Source of the DNA: Methanosphaera sp. WGK6
Lineage (GTDB): Archaea > Methanobacteriota > Methanobacteria > Methanobacteriales > Methanobacteriaceae
DNA: 64,000 nt
NCBI RefSeq assembly: GCF_001729965.1
Contig: NZ_JRWK01000002.1
Location: 89,654 to 153,653, forward strand
Reading direction: 5' to 3'
Position 1 is the stretch's first letter, and the number at the start of each line of letters is the position of its first letter. Below the pieces are notes generated by a model. It searched no databases and was not told where the DNA came from. It saw only the letters and a list, made by a program, of their open reading frames with translations. Below are positions 36,488 to 45,363 of the stretch, in pieces. The translations under genes and the position numbers were made by a program.

Positions 36488-36664
36488 ATGGTACAATCAG
36501 TAGTTATATTTTCTGAAATTATTCCAACAATTTTAGCTGTAAGTGGTTTATATTTCTTATTTTCAGGAGTTTTAGATAATAAGCGAACATATACTATTGC
36601 TGGAATTGGATTATTTGTTTTAGCAGTTTTTGTTCCATTTCTCATATTAGGTAGTATTATTTAA
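36488..36664 (+). CDS. Small two-helix membrane protein
   Basis: This 58-residue hydrophobic protein has two membrane helices (about residues 8-25 and 35-55) joined by a short polar loop (SGVLDNKRTY). The start is fixed by GGAGG at 36477-36481, six bases before ATG. Its last 18 bases overlap the end of the PfkB gene on the other strand. I do not recognise a family. It is real by its good ribosome site and hydrophobicity pattern. Confidence 0.75.
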   Translation: MVQSVVIFSEIIPTILAVSGLYFLFSGVLDNKRTYTIAGIGLFVLAVFVPFLILGSII

Positions 36665-37555
36665 TCTTTCTTTAAATTCTTTTTCAATTATTTTTTTATT
36701 TATTTTTAAAGGTCCTTTATTTTCTAATTTATATTTCGCGGTTATTGATGCAAAGAGTCCTCTTTCATATATTGATTTTGTATCTTGTTTTTTGGATATA
36801 TATGCAGCTATGTATGTATCTCCAAGTCCTGTGGGATCAATCATTTTTTTGGTTTTTATTGCAGGAATATGTATTTTTTTATTTTGTGTATATATGTCTG
36901 AACCTTGTTCTGCTTTTGTCATGATTAATGTTTTAAGAGAATATTTCTTTATTATTTTTTTTATAGTATTTTTTGTCAAGGTATCTATTTTAAATGCTTG
37001 TTTCATTTCATTCTGGTCTAATGAAAGTATATCTGTGTATTTTAAGTATTTTTCTTTGTTTTTCCATTCTTGTTCTATTATGTTATTTTGAGTATCTGTT
37101 GAACGAAGGTATCCTTGGGCTACAAGGACTGTTTCAATGTTTTTTTCTTTGAAGTAGGCTATTGTTTCGGGAGGTATATCTCTTGTGGATAATGGTGAAA
37201 AGAGGACTGTGTTGTATTGTTGTATGTTTATTTTTGTTTGTTGGATATCATGAGGTGTTATTGTATTATTAGGTATTTTTGCTTTTTGTGTTCTTTGCAT
37301 ATTTTCTGAGTATATGTTTGTGTATTCCATAGTTTGTTGTTTTTTGATTATTTTGACTTTTTTGGTATTTGGAAATTTTTTAACTAATTCTAAATCATTT
37401 TCACCTAATGTAATTATTGAATTTGCTTGTTTATTTAATTGATGAAATGTCCATGACTGGTAGAATGTTGCACCACCAATTTGTGTATATGTATTATCTT
37501 TTGTAATTATAGTATCTTTAGTTATGGGACCTATAGTAAGTAAATTATCTTTCAT
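36647..37555 (-). CDS. PfkB/ribokinase family sugar kinase-like protein
   Basis: This 302-residue ribokinase-like kinase shows TIGPITKDTII and IGGATFYQSW near the N-terminus, FSPLSTRDIP in the middle and the anion-hole/catalytic motif DPTGLGDTYIAAY near residue 243, where the catalytic Asp is kept and the usual GAGD is GLGD. The substrate (sugar, nucleoside or other) cannot be inferred. It follows the HisA-like gene by 14 bases on the same strand and is the last gene of the superoperon block. Confidence 0.87.
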   Translation of the reverse strand: MKDNLLTIGPITKDTIITKDNTYTQIGGATFYQSWTFHQLNKQANSIITLGENDLELVKKFPNTKKVKIIKKQQTMEYTNIYSENMQRTQKAKIPNNTITPHDIQQTKINIQQYNTVLFSPLSTRDIPPETIAYFKEKNIETVLVAQGYLRSTDTQNNIIEQEWKNKEKYLKYTDILSLDQNEMKQAFKIDTLTKNTIKKIIKKYSLKTLIMTKAEQGSDIYTQNKKIHIPAIKTKKMIDPTGLGDTYIAAYISKKQDTKSIYERGLFASITAKYKLENKGPLKINKKIIEKEFKERLNNTT

Positions 37556-37569
37556 AATTTTTTCCTTTT

Positions 37570-38253
37570 TTATAAATTATATTTTAGATTACCTTCATGT
37601 AAAATTGTGCCAATAAGAAAATGATTAATATTTTGTTTTTGGTATTTTTTTATAGCGGTATTTGTTATTCCACCAGCTATGATATGTTGAGTATATGGTG
37701 TTTCGTTAATAATTTTTTTAATTAGTTCAGATGATTGCTGTTGTTTTGTACCTACTTGGGTAATATTAAGGATTATTGTATATTTAGGTTTTATATTATT
37801 AATTAGTTGTATTATATTTTCAACATTAATTGCATTATTCTTTGAAAGAATTTCATTATTTTTAATATCTATACTTATAAGTAGGTGTTTTCTATCTATT
37901 TTTTTAAAAATTTTCATAGTTGTACTTATATTAGTCATAGTTTCAGTAGCTAATATAGAGTAAGTACTAATTTTTTGATTATTTTCAACATCTTTAATGT
38001 TTGAAATTCCATTATCTAGTAAAACTGGAATGACTTCATTAATTGATGATATAAGTGAATCATTGTTTCCATTATTCTCTATTTTATCTAAATCTGCAAT
38101 GTATAATAGTTTAGCACCTTTTTTTTTAAGATTAATTGCTATTTCAAGAGGAGTATTACCATATATACTATTAAGATGTTTGTATGTGGATCTATGTCCT
38201 GATTTTCCACTAACACAGTCATTATTCATAATATCCATAACGGGAATAATCAT
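37570..38253 (-). CDS. HisA/HisF-related barrel protein of unknown function
   Basis: This 227-residue TIM barrel is related to HisA/HisF, in the archaeal hisAF-related family. It begins with IPVMDIMNNDCVSGKSG, in place of the HisA IPAIDL-x-G-x-xVRL motif. It has YIADLDKIENNG and ends with IIAGGITNT and FLIGTILHEG, the phosphate-binding loops. True HisA uses two catalytic Asp; one lies in MDIM and the second is not clearly present. The substrate is unknown. It lies between the DUF3194 gene and the PfkB gene, 12-14 bases from each. Confidence 0.82.
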   Translation of the reverse strand: MIIPVMDIMNNDCVSGKSGHRSTYKHLNSIYGNTPLEIAINLKKKGAKLLYIADLDKIENNGNNDSLISSINEVIPVLLDNGISNIKDVENNQKISTYSILATETMTNISTTMKIFKKIDRKHLLISIDIKNNEILSKNNAINVENIIQLINNIKPKYTIILNITQVGTKQQQSSELIKKIINETPYTQHIIAGGITNTAIKKYQKQNINHFLIGTILHEGNLKYNL

Positions 38254-38265
38254 AAAAACACAAGC

Positions 38266-38538
38266 TTATATTTTATTATTTCTTTCTTCTACGTACTTGT
38301 CAACTTCTTTTAAACTTATTTCAATAGCATCATCTGCAAAAGTTTCAGGTAATTCTAAATCAGAATCTAATTCAATATTTATATCAATATTGAAACTATC
38401 ACTACTATTGTTTAAATTAATAGTAATGTTAATATCTTCAAATTCTTTTTTATTAACTTTCTTTAAAATATATTTTTCAGCACTGTTATAAGCTAAATCT
38501 ATAATCTCTTGAATTTCAGTTTCAGTTAATGGTATCAT
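38266..38538 (-). CDS. DUF3194 family protein
   Basis: This 90-residue acidic protein belongs to DUF3194, a short archaeal family usually located beside prefoldin beta and Pcc1. It has no Cys, no membrane helix and no nucleotide motif; it begins MIPLTETEIQEIIDLAY. The function is unknown. Here it lies downstream of pfdB, as in other archaea, and is followed by the HisA-like gene 12 bases later. Confidence 0.83.
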   Translation of the reverse strand: MIPLTETEIQEIIDLAYNSAEKYILKKVNKKEFEDINITINLNNSSDSFNIDINIELDSDLELPETFADDAIEISLKEVDKYVEERNNKI

Positions 38539-38652
38539 ATTAAATAATCTCCTATGATATTTTTATAAAATTAGTAAAATCATAAATATTTTTTTTTAAG
38601 TAAAAATGGTGGTTAAAATAAAATTAATTAATAGAAGAATTATTTCTTCTAT

Positions 38653-39000
38653 TTATTGTTGCATTTGGTTCATAGCACTTTGAAGATTTGCTTGTAGTTC
38701 TTCAAGTTTGCTAGTCACACGTTTTTCTTGTTTTTCTATTGTTTTCTGTCTAATTTCAAGCATTTCAATACTGTCTTTTAAATTAGCTTCAGAATCAGAT
38801 TTTGTTGTTTTTATAAGAAGTGGGCCTGCTGTTTTATATACATCTTGGTCATCGGATGTTTTTGATAATTCATCTAAAGCTTTTTTAGATTCGTTAATTT
38901 GTAAAGTCACAGTTTGTTTTTGCATAGCAATAGCTTGTGCTTGTTGTTGAACATCTTGAAATTGATTTAATTGTTCTTGAATGTTTTGTTGCATATCCAT
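38653..39000 (-). CDS. pfdB: Prefoldin subunit beta
   Basis: Prefoldin is a jellyfish-shaped chaperone that passes unfolded proteins to the thermosome. The 115-residue beta subunit is nearly all coiled coil (MQQNIQEQLNQFQDVQ to the C-terminal Gln-rich end) with the beta hairpin KTAGPLLIKTTKSD between the two helices. Length and pattern are typical. It is in the conserved order pcc1-pfdB-DUF3194. Confidence 0.94.
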   Translation of the reverse strand: MDMQQNIQEQLNQFQDVQQQAQAIAMQKQTVTLQINESKKALDELSKTSDDQDVYKTAGPLLIKTTKSDSEANLKDSIEMLEIRQKTIEKQEKRVTSKLEELQANLQSAMNQMQQ

Positions 39001-39096
39001 TTTATCACCTAATCTTTTTTTTTTATTTTAATAAAATAAATCTAAATTTCATTCTTGTATAATAAATAATAATATAATATATCTCTCATCTACTTT

Positions 39097-39369
39097 TTAT
39101 ATTTTTAATATTTCTGTGGATAAATTAATCCACCTAATATAAGAATTAATAGAAGCACGTAATGAAACAACATCTTTAGAATTAATTTTAATAATAATAC
39201 TTTTTCCTTTTAATGTCATGATAGTCTTAGATCTATCATTATTTTCAAAGGATAATTCTGGTGATATTGAATTATAAATAATTTCTGCTTCATTAGTATT
39301 ATCTAATTCAACTTCAAATATTGTTTCAATATTTTTTAATATATTATTTTTATTTTTCAATTTAATCAC
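39097..39369 (-). CDS. pcc1: KEOPS complex Pcc1-like subunit
   Basis: Pcc1 is the dimerisation subunit of KEOPS, which makes the t6A modification of tRNA. The 90-residue protein has the family features: an early FEVELDNTNEAEIIYNSISPE, a central IIIKINSKDVVSLRASINSYIRW and a short C-terminal helix. It overlaps the end of the Brix gene by eight bases, so it is translated in a coupled way. Confidence 0.85.
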   Translation of the reverse strand: MIKLKNKNNILKNIETIFEVELDNTNEAEIIYNSISPELSFENNDRSKTIMTLKGKSIIIKINSKDVVSLRASINSYIRWINLSTEILKI

Positions 39370-39907
39370 AAAGCTGTTTATTTATTTTATAATTTTTAAC
39401 ATATATTTTATATTGTGTATCTAAACCTTTTTTATCAAAAAAGGTAATAATTGCTTTATTATGTTTATTAGTTGTTTCATTAATATCTTGGATATTTACA
39501 TAATTTTTTTTAATTTTTTCAGTAGGTTTAATTTGTGTGAAAAAATTATTTAATTCATTTAACGCTTTTGATTTATTAATAAATGTAATCTCATCATAGT
39601 TTACTTGGATTTTGTTCTTATTTGTTGCTAAAGAAACATTTATGTAAATACTAATTTCAGGATTTTCAATATCTTTTTTGATATTATAAATATTAATACT
39701 ACTTGGATTACCTTTTGTTTCAGTTATAACAATTAATAGTGAATTTTCTTCAGGTACTTGGTTAATTATTTTTTTAAAACTAGATTTTCCTCTATTTATA
39801 TAAACTGCATTAAAATAGTGTTTAAGGAATTGGACAAATCGTCTAGTAATTTGGGATGGTTTTCTACTAGTTGTAAGTATTATATCTGATTTTATTGTAA
39901 ATATCAT
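39362..39907 (-). CDS. Brix domain ribosome-biogenesis protein (Imp4-like)
   Basis: This 181-residue protein has a single Brix domain related to Imp4/Rpf proteins that bind precursor rRNA. Visible features are IILTTSRKPSQITRRFVQ at the N-terminus, VPEENSLLIVITETKGNPS and the C-terminal beta strand IITFFDKKG. Archaea carry one such protein, encoded in the exosome superoperon near rpoP, as here. It lies 97 bases downstream of rpoP. Confidence 0.9.
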   Translation of the reverse strand: MIFTIKSDIILTTSRKPSQITRRFVQFLKHYFNAVYINRGKSSFKKIINQVPEENSLLIVITETKGNPSSINIYNIKKDIENPEISIYINVSLATNKNKIQVNYDEITFINKSKALNELNNFFTQIKPTEKIKKNYVNIQDINETTNKHNKAIITFFDKKGLDTQYKIYVKNYKINKQLCD

Positions 39908-40004
39908 TGTAATACCTCTTTGATTAAATAATCTAATTAAAAATAGTGAATTAATAAAATTAAATAATAAAGGGTATATTACCCTTTATAAAAATAGTAA
40001 ACTA

Positions 40005-40136
40005 TTATCGAGCTTTTACAGTACGTTTAACAACAGGAACTTCTTTAAATAAAATTCTGTATCTGCATTTAGGACATTTTGATTCTGAATATTTTTTAAT
40101 ATCAACTGTTTGTCCACAATTAATGCATTTGTACAT
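40005..40136 (-). CDS. rpoP: DNA-directed RNA polymerase subunit P (Rpb12)
   Basis: This 43-residue zinc-ribbon subunit of archaeal RNA polymerase reads [18 protein letters not shown], then [18 protein letters not shown] and a short basic tail. The four cysteines (CxxC, CxxC) hold zinc. It starts three bases after the rpl37ae stop, in the conserved rpl37ae-rpoP pair. Confidence 0.95.
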   Translation of the reverse strand: MYKCINCGQTVDIKKYSESKCPKCRYRILFKEVPVVKRTVKAR

Positions 40137-40138
40137 GC

Positions 40139-40408
40139 TTATTCTCCTCCAGTAATACGTTTAATGTTACGTTTTGCAACTTTTCCCATTGGTGTTGTAG
40201 GAATGTATGCTCCACCAGTAAATACATTACCGCATTTTTTACATTTCCATATACCTGCATGTGTTCTTTTTACACCAGGTCTATCACATCTAGGACAAAT
40301 GTGTTTTGCATGCATTTTATCTTCAACAGCTTTAACTGTTCTTTTAGCTTTTCTACCATATCTAGCACCAAAACGACCAGTAGATCCTACTTTACTTTTT
40401 CTTACCAT
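40139..40408 (-). CDS. rpl37ae: 50S ribosomal protein L37Ae
   Basis: This 89-residue zinc-finger ribosomal protein starts [20 protein letters not shown] and contains the zinc-binding CPRCDRP and [14 protein letters not shown] longer open frame exists from 40447, but the start at 40408 has AGGTG just before it and matches the family. Transcription comes from the 306-bp spacer upstream. Confidence 0.96.
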   Translation of the reverse strand: MVRKSKVGSTGRFGARYGRKAKRTVKAVEDKMHAKHICPRCDRPGVKRTHAGIWKCKKCGNVFTGGAYIPTTPMGKVAKRNIKRITGGE

Positions 40409-40714
40409 TTTTTCACCTTCCGTTAAGTTAATATTAAAAAATATCATATTATCTTTCTATAATACTCTAAATATTTATTGAAGATAATAACCTAATTGAG
40501 ATTTAATTATATAACAAAAACCTATAAAATGTTATTTTAATTATTACTCATTCATGTATTCATTAACTAAAAAAGTAACAGCAAATAACTGTACTTCTAA
40601 TAATTAGCTTTAAAAATAATATTATTTCGGAATTATACTAATAGACACCTAAAATCTATTATCCTTATAATATAACTATATAATATTTTTAGTCATCATA
40701 TAATATAAAGTTTA
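40409..40714. other. AT-rich spacer between rrp42 and rpl37ae
   Basis: This 306-bp spacer breaks the otherwise tight superoperon and probably holds a fresh promoter for rpl37ae. There is no ORF or recognisable RNA in it. Confidence 0.5.
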
Positions 40715-41515
40715 TTATTTTATCTTATTAATTATTGAAAATAATTGTTTTGATCTGGCTCGTGCAATGGTCATGGTTTTCATAACTTCTTGGAGGGTCA
40801 TAGTATTCAAACCACATTTTTGAATAGCACATAAACTACCATCTTCTCTAAAACCAATGGAAATACTTGAATCCATTAAAGATTCTTCTGCAGACATGGG
40901 ATCAACGATTAATTTATCATTAATTTTTACAATGGTACAGAGAATACTCTTATTTTTAATGGGTAATTTTGTTAAATTATCTTCATCAATAGTTAATTCA
41001 TCATTTACACTAGTGGCAGTAGGAATTTTTGTTGTTAATAGGGCAGCTACCGCACCAAGGCATGCTGCATCCATAATATTACCATCAAAATCGATTATAT
41101 CTATATCTATATGCAATTTCCAAACTTTACTACCTTCAACAATACATAGTTGTTCTAAGTCAATAAGTGGTGATTCACGTATAGCTCGGTCAACAACTCT
41201 AGAAATTTCAACAGCAAATTTATTTGGTGGTCCATATTCAAAATTACGACTTGCAAGGACTAATAATTCGGTATTGGTTATAATAATTCCTTTGTCTGGT
41301 GTATTATTAAAAGGGGTGGTTAATTGTGCTTTAATTCCAGCAACAACTGTTGTATTGCCTATGGATACCATTGCAGAACCATCCGCTTTTCCAATATAAT
41401 CTGTTTTTATAGAAATTGGTCTATATTCCGTGAATTTTCTATTATCAATTCGTGTACCTTGGTTCAATAAATCAAATATCTTTTCCTTAGATATTTCAGA
41501 TATTATATTTACCAC
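40715..41515 (-). CDS. rrp42: Exosome complex component Rrp42
   Basis: Rrp42 is the inactive RNase PH-like partner of Rrp41 in the archaeal exosome hexameric ring. The sequence has [33 protein letters not shown] and [12 protein letters not shown], and lacks the phosphate-binding Arg-Asp set of the active subunit. The start is GTG at 41515: GGAGG lies eight bases upstream inside the end of rrp41, and homologues begin here (VNIISEI). Longer frames up to 41584 overlap rrp41 deeply and are less likely. The reading overlaps rrp41 by 20 bases. Confidence 0.93.
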   Translation of the reverse strand: MVNIISEISKEKIFDLLNQGTRIDNRKFTEYRPISIKTDYIGKADGSAMVSIGNTTVVAGIKAQLTTPFNNTPDKGIIITNTELLVLASRNFEYGPPNKFAVEISRVVDRAIRESPLIDLEQLCIVEGSKVWKLHIDIDIIDFDGNIMDAACLGAVAALLTTKIPTATSVNDELTIDEDNLTKLPIKNKSILCTIVKINDKLIVDPMSAEESLMDSSISIGFREDGSLCAIQKCGLNTMTLQEVMKTMTIARARSKQLFSIINKIK

Positions 41516-42212
41516 TTGTATTTCCTCCATATTTATTAAGTAATGTTTGTTGTTGTAATTGATTAATATAATAACAGCCATCATAAGCTAATTGTAATGC
41601 ATTTTCAAATTCTACATCACTAAGGTGACCATCCATTTGTAGAAATGTAATTTCACCAGTTCTTGGCATAATTGCAACAGGCATATCTGCTTGTCCTGTT
41701 TGATCTTCTTCTTCTGATAAATCAAGAACTATATGGTCATCTATTTTGCCTACAGCACAAGCACTTATCAAGTCTTTCATAGGAATTTCAGCGTCAGCTA
41801 AGGCTAAGCTAGCTCCAACTATACTTAAACATCTAGTTCCACCTTCGGCTTCAAGAACTTCTATGGAAATATCTATAGATGCTCTTGGATATTTTTCAAG
41901 AAAAATACTTGGAGTTATAGCTTCAGATATTAATTTTGATATTTCAGTAGATCTACGATCAGGTCCTGGTCTTTTTCTTTCTTTCACAGAAAATGGAGCC
42001 ATATTATATTTACAACGTAATACTGCACCATCTGGTTTCGAATGTTTTTTGGAATGTAATTCACGTGGACCATAAACTCCGACTAATATTTTATTATGAC
42101 CACATTCAATATATGCTGAACCATCAGCATTATTAAGAATACCTACTTCCATTTTCATATTTCTAAGAGAATTATATGTTCGCCCATCTTTTCTTGTATA
42201 TTGATTATTCAC
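41496..42212 (-). CDS. rrp41: Exosome complex component Rrp41
   Basis: Rrp41 is the catalytic phosphorolytic 3'-5' exoribonuclease of the archaeal exosome. The 238-residue RNase PH-fold protein has [10 protein letters not shown], the active-site region [37 protein letters not shown] and [19 protein letters not shown] with the catalytic Asp. It lies 13 bases downstream of rrp4 and overlaps rrp42. Confidence 0.96.
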   Translation of the reverse strand: MNNQYTRKDGRTYNSLRNMKMEVGILNNADGSAYIECGHNKILVGVYGPRELHSKKHSKPDGAVLRCKYNMAPFSVKERKRPGPDRRSTEISKLISEAITPSIFLEKYPRASIDISIEVLEAEGGTRCLSIVGASLALADAEIPMKDLISACAVGKIDDHIVLDLSEEEDQTGQADMPVAIMPRTGEITFLQMDGHLSDVEFENALQLAYDGCYYINQLQQQTLLNKYGGNTSGKYNI

Positions 42213-42225
42213 TTTATCCCTCTCT

Positions 42226-42888
42226 TCATGGGTTTATAATCATGTTTTGTACAATCTTAATAAGATTATGTTTAAATGGTTCTTCTTCAATTATTTCTAT
42301 GATTTGTAATATTTTTTCAACATTTTCTTTTAAACCATTTATCCAAATTAATCCATTTTTAGCAACAATCATATCTGTACGAATATATTCCTGTATCATA
42401 CTTGTGATAAATGCATTTTCTTCGCTTAAAAAATGGACTGTTGGTTGTTTTACTCTAACAATAATACCTTGGTTAAATTTACCTAATCCTCTTGATCTTA
42501 ATGTTAATTTAACTCTATTTATTTCATCAACATTTGCAACTCTTAGTAAAAGCATATCTTTAACATTAATAATATTATTGATATTTTGTTCATTATTGTC
42601 GTATAATTCTGATGTTGATAAGAATCCATGATATATATTATTAATATTAATAGACCATGAGGAATATGATGAACTAGTTACACGACCTATGATTAAATCT
42701 CCATATTGTGGTTTGTATGTGTATTTAAGTGGAATTACACTTATTTTTTCACTTTCAATGTAAACAAGGCCTGTCATGTCAGAATATATTTTACCCTTAT
42801 CTCTAAAAGTACCTCTGCCTAATTTGTAATCATTGTCTGTTAATAGGCTTCCGGGAAGTACTACTTCTTTATTTTCTACAAATATCAT
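42226..42888 (-). CDS. rrp4: Exosome complex RNA-binding component Rrp4
   Basis: Rrp4 caps the exosome ring and draws RNA into it. The 220-residue protein has an N-terminal domain [19 protein letters not shown], an S1 domain around [21 protein letters not shown], and a C-terminal KH-like domain with [16 protein letters not shown]. The ATG at 42888 ([13 protein letters not shown]) lies 22 bases after the SBDS stop; the longer frame to 42942 would overlap SBDS and is not preferred. Confidence 0.94.
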   Translation of the reverse strand: MIFVENKEVVLPGSLLTDNDYKLGRGTFRDKGKIYSDMTGLVYIESEKISVIPLKYTYKPQYGDLIIGRVTSSSYSSWSININNIYHGFLSTSELYDNNEQNINNIINVKDMLLLRVANVDEINRVKLTLRSRGLGKFNQGIIVRVKQPTVHFLSEENAFITSMIQEYIRTDMIVAKNGLIWINGLKENVEKILQIIEIIEEEPFKHNLIKIVQNMIINP

Positions 42889-42910
42889 TAGTATACACTT
42901 CTCAGAGAAT

Positions 42911-43606
42911 TTATTTAAGTAATTTGGTTTCAACATCACCATGGGTTAAACCACTAAGTGTTGTGTAAAATTCATCTTGTAATCCACCAGGAATTTCAAC
43001 AATTCCAATCCAACTTCCATCATTTTCCCATTCTTCTTTTATTAATGTACCATATTGGGTTATAGGAGTGTATGCTTTTCCAGCATAAATACCTGGTATT
43101 TTAACTGCAACTTGTACCTTTTCTATACTTATGGGTATTTTAGTTAAAATAGCTTTGACTGTTGGTTTTATCTGTTCTTGAACTGTTTTTAAAGGATCTA
43201 TATGGACTTTAGCTTCTTCCATAGCTTTAGCAATACGTTTGGGTGGGTGGGGAAGTTTTGTTTGAGGGTTTATTGCTTCACGAGCTATTTGACTAATGAC
43301 TTGTTTTGTTTTTTCTTCTTGCATTTTACGTCTTTGATTTGCTGTTATTTGAATAGTCCCTTTATGAATAATTTGATCTGCTACTTCAAGGGGATCTGTA
43401 TTTTCAAATACTTTTTCCATTAATTCCTCAGATATTTTATCAGCTTTATGCGCATCTTTAAATATTTCTTCAACAGCAAGAACATCTGAAATATCTATAT
43501 CTTCACCACGTTTATAATCTGCAGCAAGTTCGGCATCTACTAGTATTTCAAATCGTTCACCATAACTTTCTAAGCGAGCTATCACTGCATCATCAACATT
43601 AACCAT
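42911..43606 (-). CDS. Ribosome maturation protein SBDS
   Basis: This archaeal SBDS/Sdo1 homologue helps ribosome subunit maturation. The 231-residue protein has the N-terminal FYSH domain ([34 protein letters not shown]), a central helical domain ([16 protein letters not shown]) and a C-terminal ferredoxin-like domain. The start at 43606 follows AGGTGA by five bases. It is placed before rrp4, as in nearly all archaeal exosome superoperons. Confidence 0.95.
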   Translation of the reverse strand: MVNVDDAVIARLESYGERFEILVDAELAADYKRGEDIDISDVLAVEEIFKDAHKADKISEELMEKVFENTDPLEVADQIIHKGTIQITANQRRKMQEEKTKQVISQIAREAINPQTKLPHPPKRIAKAMEEAKVHIDPLKTVQEQIKPTVKAILTKIPISIEKVQVAVKIPGIYAGKAYTPITQYGTLIKEEWENDGSWIGIVEIPGGLQDEFYTTLSGLTHGDVETKLLK

Positions 43607-43841
43607 ATTTTTCACCTAAATTTATTTATCAGTTAATATATAAGTTCATTATTTTTTAAATTTTTATTTTTTTTATTTAGTTTATATAATATAATATCTA
43701 TAATCTTTACTTAAAATTTTATATTTACTTAAAAAGTATATGGAAGATAATTAGTTTTATAGGAAAATTTAAAATTAGTTTCTTTTTAAAATAAAAATTA
43801 ATTATGGTGGGGAATTGTTTTAGAAGAAAGTAGATGGGTAT

Positions 43842-44723
43842 TTATTCATCTACGTCTTCACTGGAATTTTCTTTAATTTCTTCGTTTTCTTCTTTAGCTT
43901 TTTTTTCCGCTTCTTTTTTAGCTTTAGCTTCAGCTTTTTTAGCTTCTTTTTCTTCTGCTTCTTTTTTAGCTTTTTCTTCTGCTTCTATTTTTTCTTGTTC
44001 TTTTCGTTCAATGACTTTTTGAACATATTCGTCAATTTCTGTTTCATCAACTTTTCTGTATTTTGATGTTTCTTTATCTATTATTGAAATTTCAACACTA
44101 TCATCAGCTAATTTACCATCAGTTGCTACAAAAATTCCTTCTATTGCAAGGTCAATTGCATCTTCTAATGAAATATCATTAGAATATTTTTCTTCAAATA
44201 ACTCTAATGCTTTTTCACGTCCAAGACCTATTGCTGTTGCTTTATATTCAACTAATGCTCCACTAGGGTCTGTTTCGTAAATTTGACATTCATCATCGGA
44301 CACTCCACCAATAATTAATGAAACACCAAATGGTCTAATTCCTCTTTGAGTGTATGTTTGTTCTAAATCTCCGATGTATTTTGCCAATCCTGTGGTGGAT
44401 ATTGGTTCATGGTAATTTAATTTGTTTATTTGTGCTTGGTTTCTTGCAATATCAATTAATCTTCTTGCATCAGCTACAAGTCCACTTGAAGCAGTAGCTA
44501 TATGTTCATCAATTTTAAATATTTTTTCTATTGATGATGGTACTATTAATTTACTTTTTATTTTTTTATCTACAGCTAAAATCACACCATCTTTAGATAC
44601 TATTCCTATAGATGTTGTTCCTCGTTTAACAGCTTCTCGTGCATATTCTATTTGAAATAAACGTCCATCTGGGCTAAATACTGTTAATGCTCTATCATAA
44701 CCTGCATTTGCGAATTGTTGCAT
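43842..44723 (-). CDS. psmA: Proteasome subunit alpha with charged C-terminal extension
   Basis: This protein forms the outer rings of the archaeal 20S proteasome. The 293-residue protein has the alpha-type N-terminal gate YDRALTVFSPDGRLFQIEYA, then VKRGTTSIGI and TYTQRGIRPFGVSLIIGG. The normal fold ends near residue 240. About 50 further residues are almost only Lys, Glu and Ala and end in an acidic tail, longer than the usual archaeal alpha subunit. The tail may be a flexible extension or a coiled coil. An SBDS gene follows downstream. Confidence 0.95.
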   Translation of the reverse strand: MQQFANAGYDRALTVFSPDGRLFQIEYAREAVKRGTTSIGIVSKDGVILAVDKKIKSKLIVPSSIEKIFKIDEHIATASSGLVADARRLIDIARNQAQINKLNYHEPISTTGLAKYIGDLEQTYTQRGIRPFGVSLIIGGVSDDECQIYETDPSGALVEYKATAIGLGREKALELFEEKYSNDISLEDAIDLAIEGIFVATDGKLADDSVEISIIDKETSKYRKVDETEIDEYVQKVIERKEQEKIEAEEKAKKEAEEKEAKKAEAKAKKEAEKKAKEENEEIKENSSEDVDE

Positions 44724-45363
44724 GTTTTTACCTCTTTTTAATTTATTTTCAATATTAGTATTAATTTAATTTATTTTTTTTTATTTTATTTTTACATAAT
44801 TATATTTACATTTACTTATTATTACTATTTGTTATTAATATATTTGATGTAAATTTAGAATATATTATATACATATTTTTTTTTAATTAAATCTGATGTT
44901 TCTAAGTTTAAAGTTATTATACTAATCTACTTCAATATATTTTAATAAATCTACATGGAAAAACTTGATGAAAGAAATAATAATAGTCTTTATTTATAAA
45001 TATCTATTACAATAGATATTTTAAAAAAAGTGTGATAAAACATCCATATTTAACTATTAATCATGTATATTAACAATTTTTTTAATAGTTTTTAATTTAA
45101 GGTTATATATGTAAATTACATTAAATCCATTCTATACTAGGGATATTTTTTTTAAATGTATTTAAACGTAGAATTCAATAGAGTTTTTAATTATTGTTTA
45201 TTATTTTTTTTAAAAAAGAGCAACTGCTAAAAAAAACAATGTTATTCATGTAAAATTTTATTTATTTTACATTTTGAGTGATATTTGCTTTTTTAAAAAG
45301 TTAATTTTTTTGAATTTTGGAGAACACTCAAAAAAAGGAAAGTATGTAAGATTTAGTGAAATC
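44724..45363. other. 640-bp AT-rich spacer within the exosome superoperon
   Basis: This long gap lies between purB (upstream in transcription) and psmA. It contains a 24-bp near-perfect palindrome at 44999-45022 (AAATATCTATT-AC-AATAGATATTT), about 280 bases before the psmA ATG. It also has an inverted repeat TTTTGAGTG (45272-45280) with CACTCAAAA (45325-45333), and the 13-mer TTTTGGAGAACAC at 45315-45327, whose reverse complement occurs in the comA-ftsZ spacer. No ORF or RNA gene is recognised. Confidence 0.5.
44999..45022. repeat. 24-bp palindrome upstream of psmA
   Basis: Eleven-base arms AAATATCTATT and AATAGATATTT flank a 2-base centre (AC). It has the size and symmetry of a dimeric repressor site, and it sits in the only long spacer of this superoperon. 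The AT-rich background makes chance possible. Confidence 0.45.

Noticed and set aside
45272..45333. Inverted repeat TTTTGAGTG/CACTCAAAA as a possible insertion-sequence end
   Set aside because: The arms are nine bases with no transposase and no target duplication seen; kept only as spacer content.
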